Below the pieces are notes generated by a model. It searched no databases. It worked only from the letters and a program-made list of their open reading frames with translations, and was not told the origin of the DNA. Shown in pieces: positions 49,351 through 63,420 of a DNA stretch of 64,000 bases. Numbering within the stretch: the first letter of the stretch is position 1; each line of letters begins with the position of its first letter. Source of the DNA: Isoetes taiwanensis (lineage: Eukaryota > Streptophyta > Lycopodiopsida > Isoetales > Isoetaceae); contig JAJEKV010000045.1 in assembly GCA_021234155.1 (NCBI GenBank), positions 7,053,105 through 7,117,104 on the forward strand, read 5' to 3'. A program made the position numbers and the translations under genes.

Positions 49351-50157
49351 CTATGTTACAAATACAATGGCAACTCCAGCAAAGCTTGGAGCTATGGCCA
49401 TGGCGACGGCAAAGGCGACGACAAAAACGGAGCTAATCTGGTGCCCACGATCGCCAGAAAGCTGGATCGATCCAAAGCTGAAAACATCGGAATCGTTGGT
49501 GGCCCGTGGCTGCACAACAAAAGGGAACGATTCCCCTGCTTTGATCGAGAAAACCTTTGGGCTCACCTTAATTCTAACCCCTTCCGGTTTGATAAACAAT
49601 ACAGAGTAAATTTCTGTTTGCCGCTTGCAATATTTTTTACAGTCCTGGGCACCTCTAGATTCAATCAGATTAGCTATGGCGATGGACGTCAGGTTTAAAT
49701 CTGTCGTCTGCCCTCTATTATTGCTGCAGCTCATGCTCGTTGCATTAGAAACGGAATCTGGATCCATTCTTGGGACGTTACATAAGAAATCGATATAATC
49801 TTCATAGCCTACGTATAAAATTACAGAGCATTACAATTAGATTGATATTCTGAGAAATTTTGTTCAAAATCGGTGCTTACCAGCATCAAAAACATGTCCT
49901 GGATCCATTGCAGCGACGGGACTGATAGCTCCACCTCCAAAATCAAATGGATTAGCCGGAGTTAGCACAGAACCGCCGAATTGAGAGAGGCGCTGGTCCA
50001 GAAGGGGCCGGCCAGTTTTATCAGTCATAGAAGTTGTGGACACCATAGCCAAAGCTATGGCAGCAGGGCTCAAGCTGGGGTACTTACATTGGATTAGCGC
50101 AGCAACAATTTCAAGTAAACGAATTAAATTAGGGGAGGGTGGCCATTGGCTGCTCAC
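49351..50157 (-). pseudogene. Subtilisin-like serine protease, C-terminal remnant
   Basis: Two exons: 50157-49881 and 49808-49351, joined in phase by a 72-bp GT-AG intron (GATGCTG|GTAAGC, TACGTAG|GC). Exon 1 reads IVAALIQCKYPSLSPAAIAL, PFDFGGGAISPVAAMDPG and HVFDAG. Together with GYEDYIDFLC in exon 2 these match the end of the S8 domain of plant subtilases. Exon 2 continues into the fibronectin-like domain (KVSPKVFSIKAGESFPFVV, FGSIQLSGDRGHQISS). The catalytic Ser box GTSMATP survives only as MATLP in a shifted frame near 50135. The PA domain, Asp and His are absent. Around 49610-49665 another frame reads VPRTVKNIASGKQ, implying two compensating frameshifts. Plant subtilases are ~750 aa; this is the last third and is non-functional. 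Confidence 0.8.
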
Positions 50158-51700
50158 TTAAGGGCGTAAACAGAATGGCAGCCATGGGCACACCTGAAAT
50201 ACTATGCATGCTACATGGTAGCGTGCCCAACGAGATAACCTACAATACAGGCCTAAAAACATGCCAAGTACATAATGCCACCTCAAGCTATAAGGTGTCA
50301 AAGAGGTGGGAGTAGTGGTACCACCAGGGCTAAGGTGGTAGCCCCCTAGGATACTAGGCAGCCCATTGAAGGCTACAATGACAAAATTGAAGAGAACCAG
50401 CTTTTTTTTAACAGCAATCATGATCAAAAATTGTTAAGCATTCTTGTATTAAAGCAAATCCACGAAGTTCCCACTGTTTTACATCTCAACCAGAGCAAAA
50501 ACAATCTCAACCAGAGCAAAAACAATCTGGTTGTACAGCAGAAATGTTCCAATTGTTAAACAGCATTAGAAAAGTCTGAAAAATGTCAAATATAGTACAT
50601 ATTCCATCGATTGGGTTGAAGAGCAATTACGGTGCTGCTTCCACAAGAAGAAATGGTGTCATAACCTGCAGCACACCTCAGATACATTACTTGGATGGCA
50701 CACAGTCCAAGCATACAAATACATAACCTATAACTTATAAAAGAAATTAATGTAACAAAACAAAGTTAATTAAGAAATCAAAACTAAGATAACTAAATGC
50801 ACTAAAATTAATTTCTTAATCAAACAAATTTTCTTAATCAAAATTAAGAAATTAATGTAACATTTCTATTTCTGTTGGCCTGCACTGGACCCATCTTAAT
50901 GAAACAATTCATCATCTGTGCACACTTCCTTCAAACTTAACATAATGTTAAAAAAAAACCATCAATGCTTTCAATATGTGGCTCAAACTAAAGACTAGCA
51001 ACACTATTTAAGGTTCAAGACATGAAAATAGATTACATGATATAAAGGAAGAAAAAACTAGAAAGAGTTCATATTTATTGTGTTGTCTTAATACAAAGGA
51101 ATCAGCAAATCAAACAAAAATGAACATCCTATACGATATACAAAACAGCTTAATCAAATAATAGCATAAATAGTTCATGAGAAAAAAGCCAGCGAACAAG
51201 GGAAAGCCAGCAAGCAAATAAGATCAACAATTTATCATTTTACCAGCCCCAAGATAATGCTAGGAAAAAGCCTGTATGTATTTTAGACTTATGACTAAGG
51301 ATAAATTAATATGTTTAAGTGCAGTGAAAAAGGTTCATATTCCTTGAACAGTTTTTATAACTAAAAGTCAGAATCAATAAATTTATCAAACAGGACGGCC
51401 AATATTATCCAAGGCATTCATGTTTAGGTAAGTAAAGCTTACAAACATGACTTCAAAAAAGGTTCATATTCCTTGTAATAAATACATCAAGACAGAACAG
51501 CCCATCATGTCTAAAGCTATCATAATATTGTGAATCCGATTTTACAAGCATAAGTTCAGAAAAGGACAAGACATGTTAGACAAAAAGAAACCTATCAGGA
51601 AAAAACCAAGGCATATCAGAAAAAAGGCCAAGAGGTAACCGAAAAGCCATCAAAACAATACATAAATGAGTTACAAAGATTGTTGAATGCAAACTTTGTT
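50158..51700. other. Intergenic DNA
   Basis: AT-rich sequence without convincing exons. There is a short tandem phrase 'ctcaaccagagcaaaaacaa' at about 50486-50526, and 'aattaatttcttaatcaaac' plus 'aattttcttaatcaaaa' at about 50808-50842. No missing subtilase exons were found. Confidence 0.4.
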
Positions 51701-51703
51701 TAC

Positions 51704-51777
51704 CTCTGAAAACAAAGCCTTCGATGATTATGGCAAAGCCCTCGGTGGACCGCCATGGAGCTGCGCTTCTCCTCCAT
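51704..51777 (-). CDS. Possible first coding exon of an unrecognised minus-strand gene
   Basis: ATG at 51777 starts MEEKRSSMAVHRGLC and runs to a donor AG|GTAAAC at 51704. The region upstream (51780-51895) is unusually GC-rich and has two 21-bp direct repeats ('ttgccacgtctgcgcgtgggc'), as expected of a promoter or leader. No second exon was found to the left. Speculative. Confidence 0.2.
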
Positions 51778-51979
51778 CGAGCCTTCACGAGAAACTACGA
51801 AAACCCTTGCACAGGTTTGCCACGTCTGCGCGTGGGCTTGCCACATCTGCGCGTGGGGTCTGCCGCCGTGGACGGCCACCCTCCCCTAAATGACATATCA
51901 TCTCTCATTAAATATTGTGCAATTTCATGTCACCTTCCTTATCTTGACACCTCACCTCTTATTAAATATCATTAAATAA

Positions 51980-52641
51980 AGGTGCCACCTTAGTTTTTTT
52001 AAAGAATTTCTTTGGACTTTCCCCTACCTTTGTATTGAAGGCCCAGATTTCACCTTCCCCCATCCAACGGTTTAGACATGGGGTAGGTGGATGCCCATGC
52101 ATAACCCATATATGCCCCCATACAAAATAAAGGGCATGCAACATGCCACCTCGTCAGAAGGAAATTTTCATGTGTATGCCCATCATGCACCACATGAGGT
52201 GGAATCTTCCTAACCCTTGATCTCAATTATTCGACGGCTAGGATTAATCTCTATGAACATGCCCATGGGATGACAAACCACACATCTAATACCTGTATAT
52301 ATATTAGTGAAGGTGCCACCTTAGTTTTTTTAAAGAATTTCTTTGGACTTTCCCCTACCTTTGTATTGAAGGCCCAGATTTCACCTTCCCCCATCCAACG
52401 GTTTAGACATGGGGTAGGTGGATGCCCATGCATAACCCATATATGCCCCCATACAAAATAAAGGGCATGCAACATGCCACCTCGTCAGAAGGAAATTTTC
52501 ATGTGTATGCCCATCATGCACCACATGAGGTGGAATCTTCCTAACCCTTGATCTCAATTATTCGACGGCTAGGATTAATCTCTATGAACATGCCCATGGG
52601 ATGACAAACCACACATCTAATACCTGTATATATATTAGTGA
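51980..52641 (+). repeat. 331-bp tandem duplication
   Basis: Two copies, 51981-52310 and 52312-52641, are nearly identical by eye from 'ggtgccaccttagttttttt' to 'tatatatattagtga'. Each carries the 'cgacggctaggattaatctc' phrase of the TA-core family. The lack of divergence suggests a recent duplication. Confidence 0.92.
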
Positions 52642-52660
52642 TATATGATATGATATGATA

Positions 52661-54010
<1,350 letters not shown>

Positions 54011-57000
54011 ACGGTGCAAGTTGCTATTTGTAATTTTTCTAATTGAGTGCCTCTAATAATCTGCAAGACATTCTAAAGTATCTAGTGAACGTTAAGATTA
54101 TAGGTGTTTATTTATGGTCAATGATTTGAGATGCTCATTCATGCTGATTGACCAATAATTGACCATTAACCAACTTTCTGAAGTAGCAGAGTTAAAGTCT
54201 ATAGGTTTAATTTATGAACCAAATCAATAATGCAAATATGTTTTGTTTAGAATCTGTGCATGGTATGGAGGCATCTAAAGCTCGGGTCGATCATGACTAT
54301 TAAGAGCTTTGATAACTATGAGGATCATGTTGGACATTGATTCTTAGAGGAGATGACTCGAGAACCTTAGAAAATTTGTTGGTGATATTGAACATTAGCA
54401 ATTTTATGTGAGCTCGAGACATTTTCTATGTAGTTGGACGTGTTTTGTAAATGGTTTGTGCATAAGAACATACTATGTGTGTGCTATAGTATATGGTTGT
54501 AACTGAAGTTCAACCTTTTATCTTTTGATATGAATAACATATTTAGGTGTGAATTAAGTTTCCCTATTGATCATCTACGACTCATTGCAGCTATATAAGG
54601 TTGAACTTGTAAAAAGTGCAGCAAAATTTGCAATTAGAATAACTGGGCAATATTCAATTTTATTGTAATGTGGGGCAAGGCTGTCTTGAAATAGCAGCTA
54701 TGTGCAAGATTATTTGATTGATTAAAAGTGGAGAATGGATAATATGATGCCAATGTGTGTCACCGACGTTGGAATTCTTATTCAATAGTTTGCTAGTAGA
54801 AAAGCAATATGATATAAAAAGCAAAAAAATGGTCAAGCTTCTATGAAAGACCATGGCAACATGAAACAATACAGAGGCAAAATAAGTCATACTAGGCGTG
54901 ATAGTCACTAGATTAGAGAATGAGCATGATTATAAATCAAGAAAACTTGGAGCGGGGATTATCGCAATTGCGGTTGGAGTAATCATGTTAATCAATGCAA
55001 TGGATTATTTTACCTTCAAAACCTATATGGCCATTGCAAAGCAACATTGCATTTTGTGAAATCTATCATAGAACCTCACTACTTCGTGATTCAACATGTA
55101 TGATCGATTCTTTATTTGCTTGTGTGAATGTTTCTCCACTTTCAAGCAAGAGTTCTTAATATTGGCGGATAGTATATACCGTGCGACTGATGTAACCGAT
55201 CTTGGACACAACCCTATCCCAAGAAGTGCACCGCAAGTTCATGGAAGTGTTTGTCGCTCACTCCATGTTCTCACAACAAAAAAGCAAGTGGAATTTTAGA
55301 AGTCGCAGATTTCGGATAGTTTATGCATCAATTATTTCAAAATTTGTAAGCCCGTACACCACGATTTTCATCGGCCTATCAATGAGTTTTTATGATAGCA
55401 GATAAGAACGTAAATATGTACCTTGCATCATTGTAAATTTAAAGTTTAAGGCCTCCGAGTGAACAAAATCTGCAAGAGCTCAAAGAAAGGCTCACCTTCT
55501 TGGTTTCAAATTACCCTGTAAAACAATAAGTTAGTATTGGTTGTAAATTAAGGTCTCTTTTGTTATTTTGTTAAGTTGATCGCTAACCACTTGGTCGCAT
55601 CCAACCATGTTCTCCACTTGTAGCAAGTGCAATTGTACAACATTGCATTGACTTCCAATTCTATGCATCAAGAGAGTTCTTCAAACAAAATGCATCTTAG
55701 ATTTGAATCGAGGCTTGTTTCTTGAATGAATTGCTTTCGATGATGCTTCCAAAGAAAATGATTCCGTGTATTCAACCCGATTCTACAATCTGAAAATGGT
55801 GAATAATCACAAAACCCACTTGTTAACCATGTGATCCTTTTGCATGGACCAATAAATAAAATGCGCATTGAATTACCTAGCAAAGACGCTTGAAGAAGTG
55901 AAGCACGCAATGACAGCTTTGGTGTCGAGAGCTCTATGAGATGCCAAGCCACGCCGAAAGATAAGAGCGAGAGAAGAAGATACATCCGATGATCCGAGAG
56001 GTGGGATTCGTGAAGTTTGTTTCCAAAACACACAATATAGTTAAATTCGTTGGCTTGTAGATGACCAAAAGGTCGAGAATACCTTGCCATCATGAATATC
56101 CATTAACGCCTTTATATATTAACGCCTTATAATGGCCTACATTGACCATGCTAACCAAGAGCATGTGCTAAAAGTTGGCCCCTTATTTGCCCCCCGATTT
56201 TTCTCCCTCTCTACAACCTCTCTCGCATGATCGAGCTTTTAAAAGTAGGAAACAACAAAGAACAACTTTACACAAAGTCGAAAATTACACGGAGTAATGT
56301 TTGGCGGAAAAATTTTCCTAGTGCCGCTTCAAATAGCTAGCACAATCAAAGAATTGCAAATACGGTTTCTATGTTTCAACCACTGCTTACCATAATCCTA
56401 GATAATGAAAGGCATATGAAGTAATAGCATGGTAATTTCCTGTAGGGTTTGCCTTCGCCACCAAATAAAGAATCAACATGTGGCAAAAAGAATGAAAGAA
56501 TCGCCACATGGCAAAAACAATGAAATTGCATAAAACATGATGTTTTAAAAAAATACAATAATTGTAAAGATGGTAGCAATTTAAATCATATGAAACTACA
56601 TCAGGCTTATAACTCAAGCGTAAAAACAATAGAAGGTCCCTACACTCTAAGAAGGTAATCCCAAGAACACATGGAACACGAAAGCTACTAGTGTGGTATA
56701 ATATAGCATTTACAGACCCATGTCAATCTGCATTTTAGAATCAAACATATCTAGATTAAAGACATCTTTTACCATGCGCAACGAGCACACAAGCATCTAC
56801 TCAACCCATCTAATTGTAAATCACATGCCGGCTTACTTCATGGCATATAGAATCTTGCCTCAGATTTTGCATGCATTGAGCAAGATGCGTGCTCCCAATG
56901 AATCAAAGTACAGATCCATGAATCATAAGCCCATGTAGTTTGCATGTATTGAGCAAAATGCCCATTCTCACCGAACTAAGGCACTAAGCAAAGAAGAACA

Positions 57001-57224
57001 CTACCAAATTCATGGCTGATAATATGAGCATGTAAACTAGAATATGTTTCAGCTTATATCCACAAATAATTTGCAAGGCACTACATGCCGATGGCCTGCC
57101 TTAATAAGCTACCTAGTTGCCTTAATAAGCAAGCAACCATCCGTTAGATAGACCCCCGAAGCAGCCTCCATAGATGCTTCAATTTTGAACATGCATGCGC
57201 CCATAGAAGTTCTCATTATGCTTC
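54011..57224. other. Intergenic DNA with one weak exon candidate
   Basis: The best candidate is a minus-strand frame from ATG at 56093 (MMARYSRPFGHLQ...) with a TATATAAAG box about 20-25 bases upstream (56110-56119) and a possible donor CTAG|GTAATT near 55875. The TATA segment lies in a small direct repeat ('taaggcgttaatatat'). The spacing is short for a TATA box and an ATG, so it may be chance. No domain was recognised, and nothing else stands out. Confidence 0.25.
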
Positions 57225-58290
57225 ATATTTATGCTAAGCATTTGGAAAATGGTCGCCTAGCATCATTTGTGCACCTTCCAATGATCTTTCCGATACATGT
57301 TCTTGCACGGAGAATAAAACTTTCTTTTAGAAGATATGGCCATATTTCTACCTGAATGTGATCTTTCCAATGGACGTTTTTTTGCAAAAAAACATAGATT
57401 AGTTCTAGGAGTTATGGTCATATTTCTACCGACCGTAAAAAACTATAGCAGCAGGAACATTCCCTCATTTGGCAATGTTGTTGACACATTTATGCTAAGA
57501 ATTCAGAGAATGGACACCTACCATCAATTGAAGACCTTCCACCGAAGCTTTCCGACGGATGGTCTTCTTGCGCAGAAACAAAGCTTTGTTTTGGGAGTTA
57601 TGGCCATGTTTCTAGATGAGTATAAAATTGTGGCAGCAAAGACATTGCTTGATTTGACACTCGTTTTTGGCCCATTTATACTAAGAATTTAGAAAATGGA
57701 CGCCTAGCATCAATTGTAGACCGTCCGTGATCTTTCCAATGGACATTCTTGCAAAAAAAATAGAGGTTAGTTCTAAGAGTTATGTCCATATTTCTACTCA
57801 TTGTAAAACTGTGGCAGCAAGGACATTCCCTCATTTGGCAATGTTAACACATTTATGCTAGGAATTCAGAGAATGGACACCTAGCATCAATTGCGGACCT
57901 TCCAGCAACCTTTCCAACGGATGTTCTTGCGCAAGAAACAAAGCTTTGTTTTGGGAGTTATGGCCATGTTTCCGGATGAGTATAAAATTGTGGCAGCTAA
58001 GACATTGCTTGATTTGGCACTGTTTTGGCCCGTTTATGCTAGGAATTTGAAAAATGGACGCCTAGCATTAAATGTAGACCTTCCGGTGATCTTTCCAATG
58101 GACGTTCTTGTGCAAAAAAAAATGAGGTTAGTTGTAAGAGTTATGGCCATATTTCTACTCGAGTGTAAAACTATGGCAGCAAGGACATTCCTTGATTTGG
58201 CAATGTGTTTTGACACATTTATGCTAGGAATTCGGAGAATGGATGCCTAGCATCAATTGTAGAACTTCCAACGGCCTTTCCAACGCATTA
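57225..58290 (+). repeat. Satellite-like tandem array of ~180-bp monomers, dimeric pattern
   Basis: The landmark 'gttatgg.catatttct' or 'gttatggccatgtttc' recurs at 57410, 57596, 57778, 57956 and 58139, with spacing of 186, 182, 178 and 183 bp. A shortened monomer precedes at about 57330. Two alternating types are visible: one with 'tttgttttgggagtt' (57596, 57956) and one with 'ggttagtt.taagagtt' (57410, 57778, 58139), so the higher-order period is about 360 bp. Each monomer has 'ggcagcaa.gacatt' and 'ttgatttggca'. The frame stays open because the monomer is close to 61 codons. Confidence 0.85.
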
Positions 58291-58577
58291 GCTATTTATT
58301 TACTTCTTTTAACTTGTTCCCATGTATTGGCGGTGTATTAGCGTAAGCCTTGAGCTAATATCGCGAAGCATCTTACAACATTTCTTGACCATACCGGAAA
58401 GGTCATTTTATTGTCAATGTCGCAAGTATAACAACTGCTGTAGCATTGTGTACCATGCAATAACTATCGGTGTTCACGATGTTGTGCATGGCCTTTCCGT
58501 CGACCGTTCTTTTTCCCCGATACTATTATATAAGCCCCGCATGACTGACGACTAGGGATCTTGGTTTTGTCCCGAAG

Positions 58578-59067
58578 ATTATCTTTGGCATTATAGATTA
58601 GCCTAAAATTATGACGTAAGATAAAACGATTAATTTACCCGGTGATGGGCTAGTTAATGCAACAACAAAGGGGACTAGATTCCGTGAGAATGCGCCTCTT
58701 GCGGTGGCGCATCCCTATAAAAATAGGTAGTTCAACAAACTTAGCATAAGATAATAAAAATTGTATGCCTTACATATAGATGTAAAAAAAACAATTTTGA
58801 AAGATTTGCAATCTATGAGCCAAATCAATGCACCTTTAGCATCTTCGCAAGAAGATCAAAAGCGGCCATTTGGGCGCCAAGATATTTAAGACTCCACTTA
58901 GTCTTGTATAGATCCTTAAATATATCTGCCTTTTGGAAATGGACGGTTTGAACTCATGAATGCAAGCAAATGCACAAAGAGACCAAGACTATCTTTGGCA
59001 TTATAGATTAGCCTAAAATTATGACAAGACAAAACGATTAATTTACACCTCGGTGATGGGCTAAGCA
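58578..59067 (+). repeat. Direct repeat of ~80 bp, 412 bp apart
   Basis: 'atctttggcattatagatta' plus about 60 following bases occurs at about 58580 and again at 58992, with small indels. The spacer is unique. It could be the trace of an insertion with flanking duplication or of a larger diverged tandem repeat. Confidence 0.7.
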
Positions 59068-61923
59068 AGTAGCAAAATCCAATCCTAACCTTACAAATTG
59101 ATTGCACCACGAAAAATTCAACCTCAGATCAAACAAGTGTAGAACTTGGCATTATGTCGAGAGGCGGTTTTGAATGGCATGGATCGAGAATGACGAGCTA
59201 GGACTTGAATAACATTATATTTTAGCAAGACTAGAGACTAGCTTATTGTAATGGGCTATGGCTTGCCATAACTCAAAAGTTTTCAAATTTACAACATCTA
59301 ATGACATAACATTATCCAAAGAACTTAGCTTATTGCAATGTACTATTCTTGACATAACTTCAAGTTTTCCAGATTTATAATAACCCATAATGAATTGGGT
59401 ACTAAATTTGGCATACTTTTAGAAAGAAAAGGACGAGTAAAGTAGAAGTGGCAAAATGACATCGACTTCTTAGTTAGAAACTTCGCACACATACCGTAAT
59501 GCATCGAGGATAGGCATTTGGGCCAGCAAGCACATCACCACTAGTCGCCACCATGACCGGATGAACCATTATAGTTGTCTCGCATCCAAATGTAAATTGT
59601 CACCGCATTAGAGTAGTAAGAATCTACACAGGGATATTAGTTATAGTTTTGATACGGTCGAAGATATTTCTAAAACAATAGGATAGGTGAGGTTACTAGA
59701 GCAAACCCTAAAATTGTGAGATCTCAATGTGGCGATATCGCCCCAAATGATTTTCTCCGTGGCCAACATCCCGTTTTGACCTGAGTTATCAGTTCAATAA
59801 GCGTTGGAAATATGTGCGATAATCTAATTTGCGGTGCGGTTACCACATTCACGAATATATCGCTCCAAAGACTGATTCCATTTGCCGTGTAACAAAATCC
59901 ACTTTGGGCATGGCAAACAAGCTACATAAATGAGCACCATAATGTTTCGAATCAGCATTGGATAAACTTACGTTTTGCATTAATAGGACCAAACAGAAAA
60001 ATACATGAACACCTAAAGTATTACGGCGAAATGCCAGATGTTATTGCGAAGGCAACAATAGACGCCACCGGCAAAGCACATGCCTTCATGTCCGCTTGAA
60101 TTCCTGCCCCAAAGACTTAATCGAGCCACCTCCCCGTGAGCACGCAGAGTACCTTTATTTGCCCGACTCTCGTTAACGCGATTGAAGCCATCTTTTGCAA
60201 CCAATGAGCTTTAATTTTCGGGTGAGCCATCTTTCCCACCTGCGCCAAATGCAGAAGATTTATATGTTCTGAATCATTTCCTTGCAAGGGTTTCAAATAC
60301 ATACCGTGCAAATGAATCAAAAACTTTAATCCCACTCAATTTACAATCCCACATTTGTATCACTGCACCAAGAGATTCAAAGCATTGCAACACAAAAATC
60401 TGGTCTAATGTTGATGTACCTTGCGGTTCTGTAAAACTATTCAATGATCCATGATAGAAGTCTTGATGCATGATGTGATCCACCACGAAAATGCTTTGCA
60501 AGAAGATCAAAGGAGAAATTGGCCCTAGTCATGATTCTTGTGATGATGCAAATAGAAGAAGGCAAATTAGAAACGTTGATCTAATCATTGCAATACGAGT
60601 AAATGAAAATATCATCGGTCAAGAAAAGACACATACCATTTGCTCCAAGCAATAGACATTGGCAAATTGCTCGCTAGATTGCCAAAATGCTTTTTCTAGA
60701 TTGCTCACACTCCCTGAATGCCATTTTCTTGTCTCCAAAGAGGCTCCATAAACTCTAGTTCTAAGAAGATGTATAATGCTTCTTTAAGCAAGATGGAATC
60801 TGCAACAAATACATTTTGCATCAACATTTTGCATAAAAACTCACCTACATTGATGAAGCGCTTCTATAATATTAAAATGTAGACCTAGCTATTTGTCATT
60901 CAGAGCTACCATGTTGAACATATACTCCATCCCGCCAAAAAGAACTCATTTTTGCTCAAACTAAACTAAACGAAAAATCGAGAATATTTGCTACCGAAAT
61001 GCAAATAATTTGCGACAAATCTAGACCATCGCTTTTAGACACGTAGTTGACATCAAACGTAATAAAGTAATGATGGAAACATGTCTCAAAAAAAATTGTC
61101 TTTTCATGCATCCTCCACAGACCACAAGGCCCCCGCTTTGGGGTCTCGTGGAACCGTGCCACACCACCTTTGTTTTTTCGCGAATCATGCCCATTGACCT
61201 TACAAACTTGCAAAGCATAGACAAACATTCTAATTATCCCATAGAAAAACAAAAGAGTCTAAAATACCTAGTCTTAAGAAGCGGGCAAAGCAACTCCAAT
61301 GGCGGGAATGACATTATCTACCACATCTTCTCGTTGCATTTGTCAATTGTTCCTGTAGCTTTGCAATCGCAAAAGATCTTGCGGCCGACATAAAACCCGA
61401 GAACCGGATATACCTACTTCAAGCTTCAAGAGCCTTTTATCATGCCCCCGCAAGAAGCTATAGACCAAACGACCAAGCAAAAGGAAACAGAGGGTTGGCG
61501 AAGTTCCGTGGCGGAAGGGTTCATCTCCATTCAAAGCTGCCATTGATCAACCGAATCACAATAGAATACCACAATCGGGAACCACAAAGTAGGAAGAAGG
61601 TATAGCTAATTAAATGAGCAACCATAAAAGTAAACCCAAAAGGCAATAATACAAAGATGATAAGATGGACTGAGCACAAAAGGCATAACACAAACTTACA
61701 CAGATGCACTAGAAACAAGATGGAAAGGAAAAATTAACAGAAAGCAAAAGAAATATGAGCATTCACATATCCGATTGATCCCAATGCTATACACTTCTTG
61801 ATCAAAATACAAAGAACAAAGAGTAAAATGCGTGTTCACAAAAACGTCATAGGATCATACGCTTTATGGATCAAACGGAGTTCAAACAAACTAGAAGAAA
61901 CTAATAAAATGAACATACCAAGC
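59068..61923. other. Intergenic DNA
   Basis: No gene was established. Around 59200-59400 a diverged direct repeat is visible ('agcttattg.aatg', 'cataact.aaagtttt'). A minus-strand stretch near 60510-60270 weakly recalls PPR L/S motifs (FESLGAVIQ) but is not convincing. Confidence 0.35.
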
Positions 61924-62270
61924 TCAACGCTTTCCACCACCACCACCAAGCTTGGGACCTTTACCCAGTACCCTTCTTAACAGACCCTTAACTTTAGTAT
62001 CCGCTTAATTCGACCCTTGATTTCCTTGAGAAGCAGCTTCACCGGCAAAGAACACGAACTTAAATGTCGGCATGGGCATCCTTTTTATCTTTGCTTTCGG
62101 TGAGGCGATCCATGTGAGCTTGGCGGGGCCGGAGCTGTTATGGAAGTAGCTCTTGCATTTTGAATTGATGAAGAGAAAACACTCGAATCACCCCCACACA
62201 AAACGAATGCCACGGCTGGATAGATCTTAAGCCCGGCTGAAGCGGCGGCGAGTCTCGCCTTCAACACCAT
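61924..62270 (-). pseudogene. Ribosomal protein eL24 pseudogene
   Basis: The minus strand starts with ATG at 62270 (MVLK), followed in shifting frames by the known order of plant eL24. GLKIYP comes first, then bases encoding RGIRFV, then FLFINSKCKSYFHN and AKLTWIA, then KKDAHAD (eL24: KKDAAAE), then LKEIKGRIKR (eL24: LREIKERIKK), and finally KGPKLGGGGGKR with TGA at 61924. At least four frameshifts occur, and about 50 codons between the KKD and LREIKER parts are missing (347 bp against ~490 in a full coding sequence). eL24 is a component of the 60S subunit near the intersubunit bridge. The lack of introns suggests a processed copy, but no poly(A) tail was seen. It cannot encode a functional protein. 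Confidence 0.85.
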
Positions 62271-62329
62271 AAATTTGCTCCCATGAGATGGGATTTGATG
62301 GAGAAATCGAATCAGAGGATACCAATTTG

Positions 62330-62700
<371 letters not shown>

Positions 62701-63119
62701 GGTCTATTAACTATGGTTTATGAACATCTTGGAGTAAAATCCAAGTTATGAATCAAGTTGGGCAGCCAAGAATTGAGGTGGAAGTCATCGATAAATAACA
62801 AAATCTGTTTGTTCAAGTCGAATTCAAGTATCATAATCCAATGATTTATTGTCATCACATCCTCTCGCACGAATGGTAGTGTGCAATCAAAGCTAAATTC
62901 CTTTACTAATAGCCATTCAATGAAGCTTGGGCACAGACAAATAAGAAAGTCAAAATTATTCATCACGAAGTCGAACTAAATAAAACAATCTAAAGCATTT
63001 GCGGGATCCCATCTGAAAGTTCTCCAACATAGAAAGTTTCATAATTTTGTCAAATGATAAAATTTTAGAATGAAATTATATTACTACTTGCAAAACAATG
63101 TCCAACATTGAAAGCAGTG

Positions 63120-63420
63120 TGCCTTTGTCTCAGATAAGTCGAATTCAATGTCTCCTCTAACAAAGAACATAAGCGTATTTGTGTACTTCTTCTGGAATAT
63201 TGAATAACAATTTGTCGTCCTTCAAAAAAAAAAAAGAACATAAGCGTATTTGTTGAGCAAACTACAGGAAATGCATCCACGCACACTTGCAACCTACCCA
63301 AATTGTGAATGCTAAGTCATTTGAGGGCTGTTATATTCCCAATCATCTCGATCGGAAGCCAATCTCTTAGATTGAAAACTAAGGATCCCCAACAAGTGTA
63401 CAGTGTGCAGAATAATGTTT
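63120..63420 (+). repeat. Dispersed repeat homologous to 53030-53240
   Basis: This is the same sequence order as at 53.0-53.2 kb ('agataagt.gaattcaatgtc' to 'gtgtgcagaataat'), with scattered substitutions and one insertion (63183-63253) absent from the other copy. It places this piece in the TA-core family, downstream of the TA array. Confidence 0.75.
63163..63253 (+). mobile_element. Micro-retroposon with poly(A) and 20-bp target-site duplication
   Basis: 'aagaacataagcgtatttgt' occurs at 63163-63182 and again at 63234-63253. Between them are about 40 nt ending 'gtcgtccttc' followed by a poly(A) run of about 12. The paralogous site at 53.07 kb lacks the insert. This is the structure of a target-primed (LINE-mobilised) insertion. 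Confidence 0.75.

Noticed and set aside
49255-49698. Plus-strand frames of 116 and 147 codons
   Set aside because: Shadows of the minus-strand subtilase exon.
60270-60510. Minus-strand stretch recalling PPR motifs (FESLGAVIQ, SFARYVFETLA)
   Set aside because: Only one weak motif-length match and no repeated 35-residue pattern; too degenerate to call.
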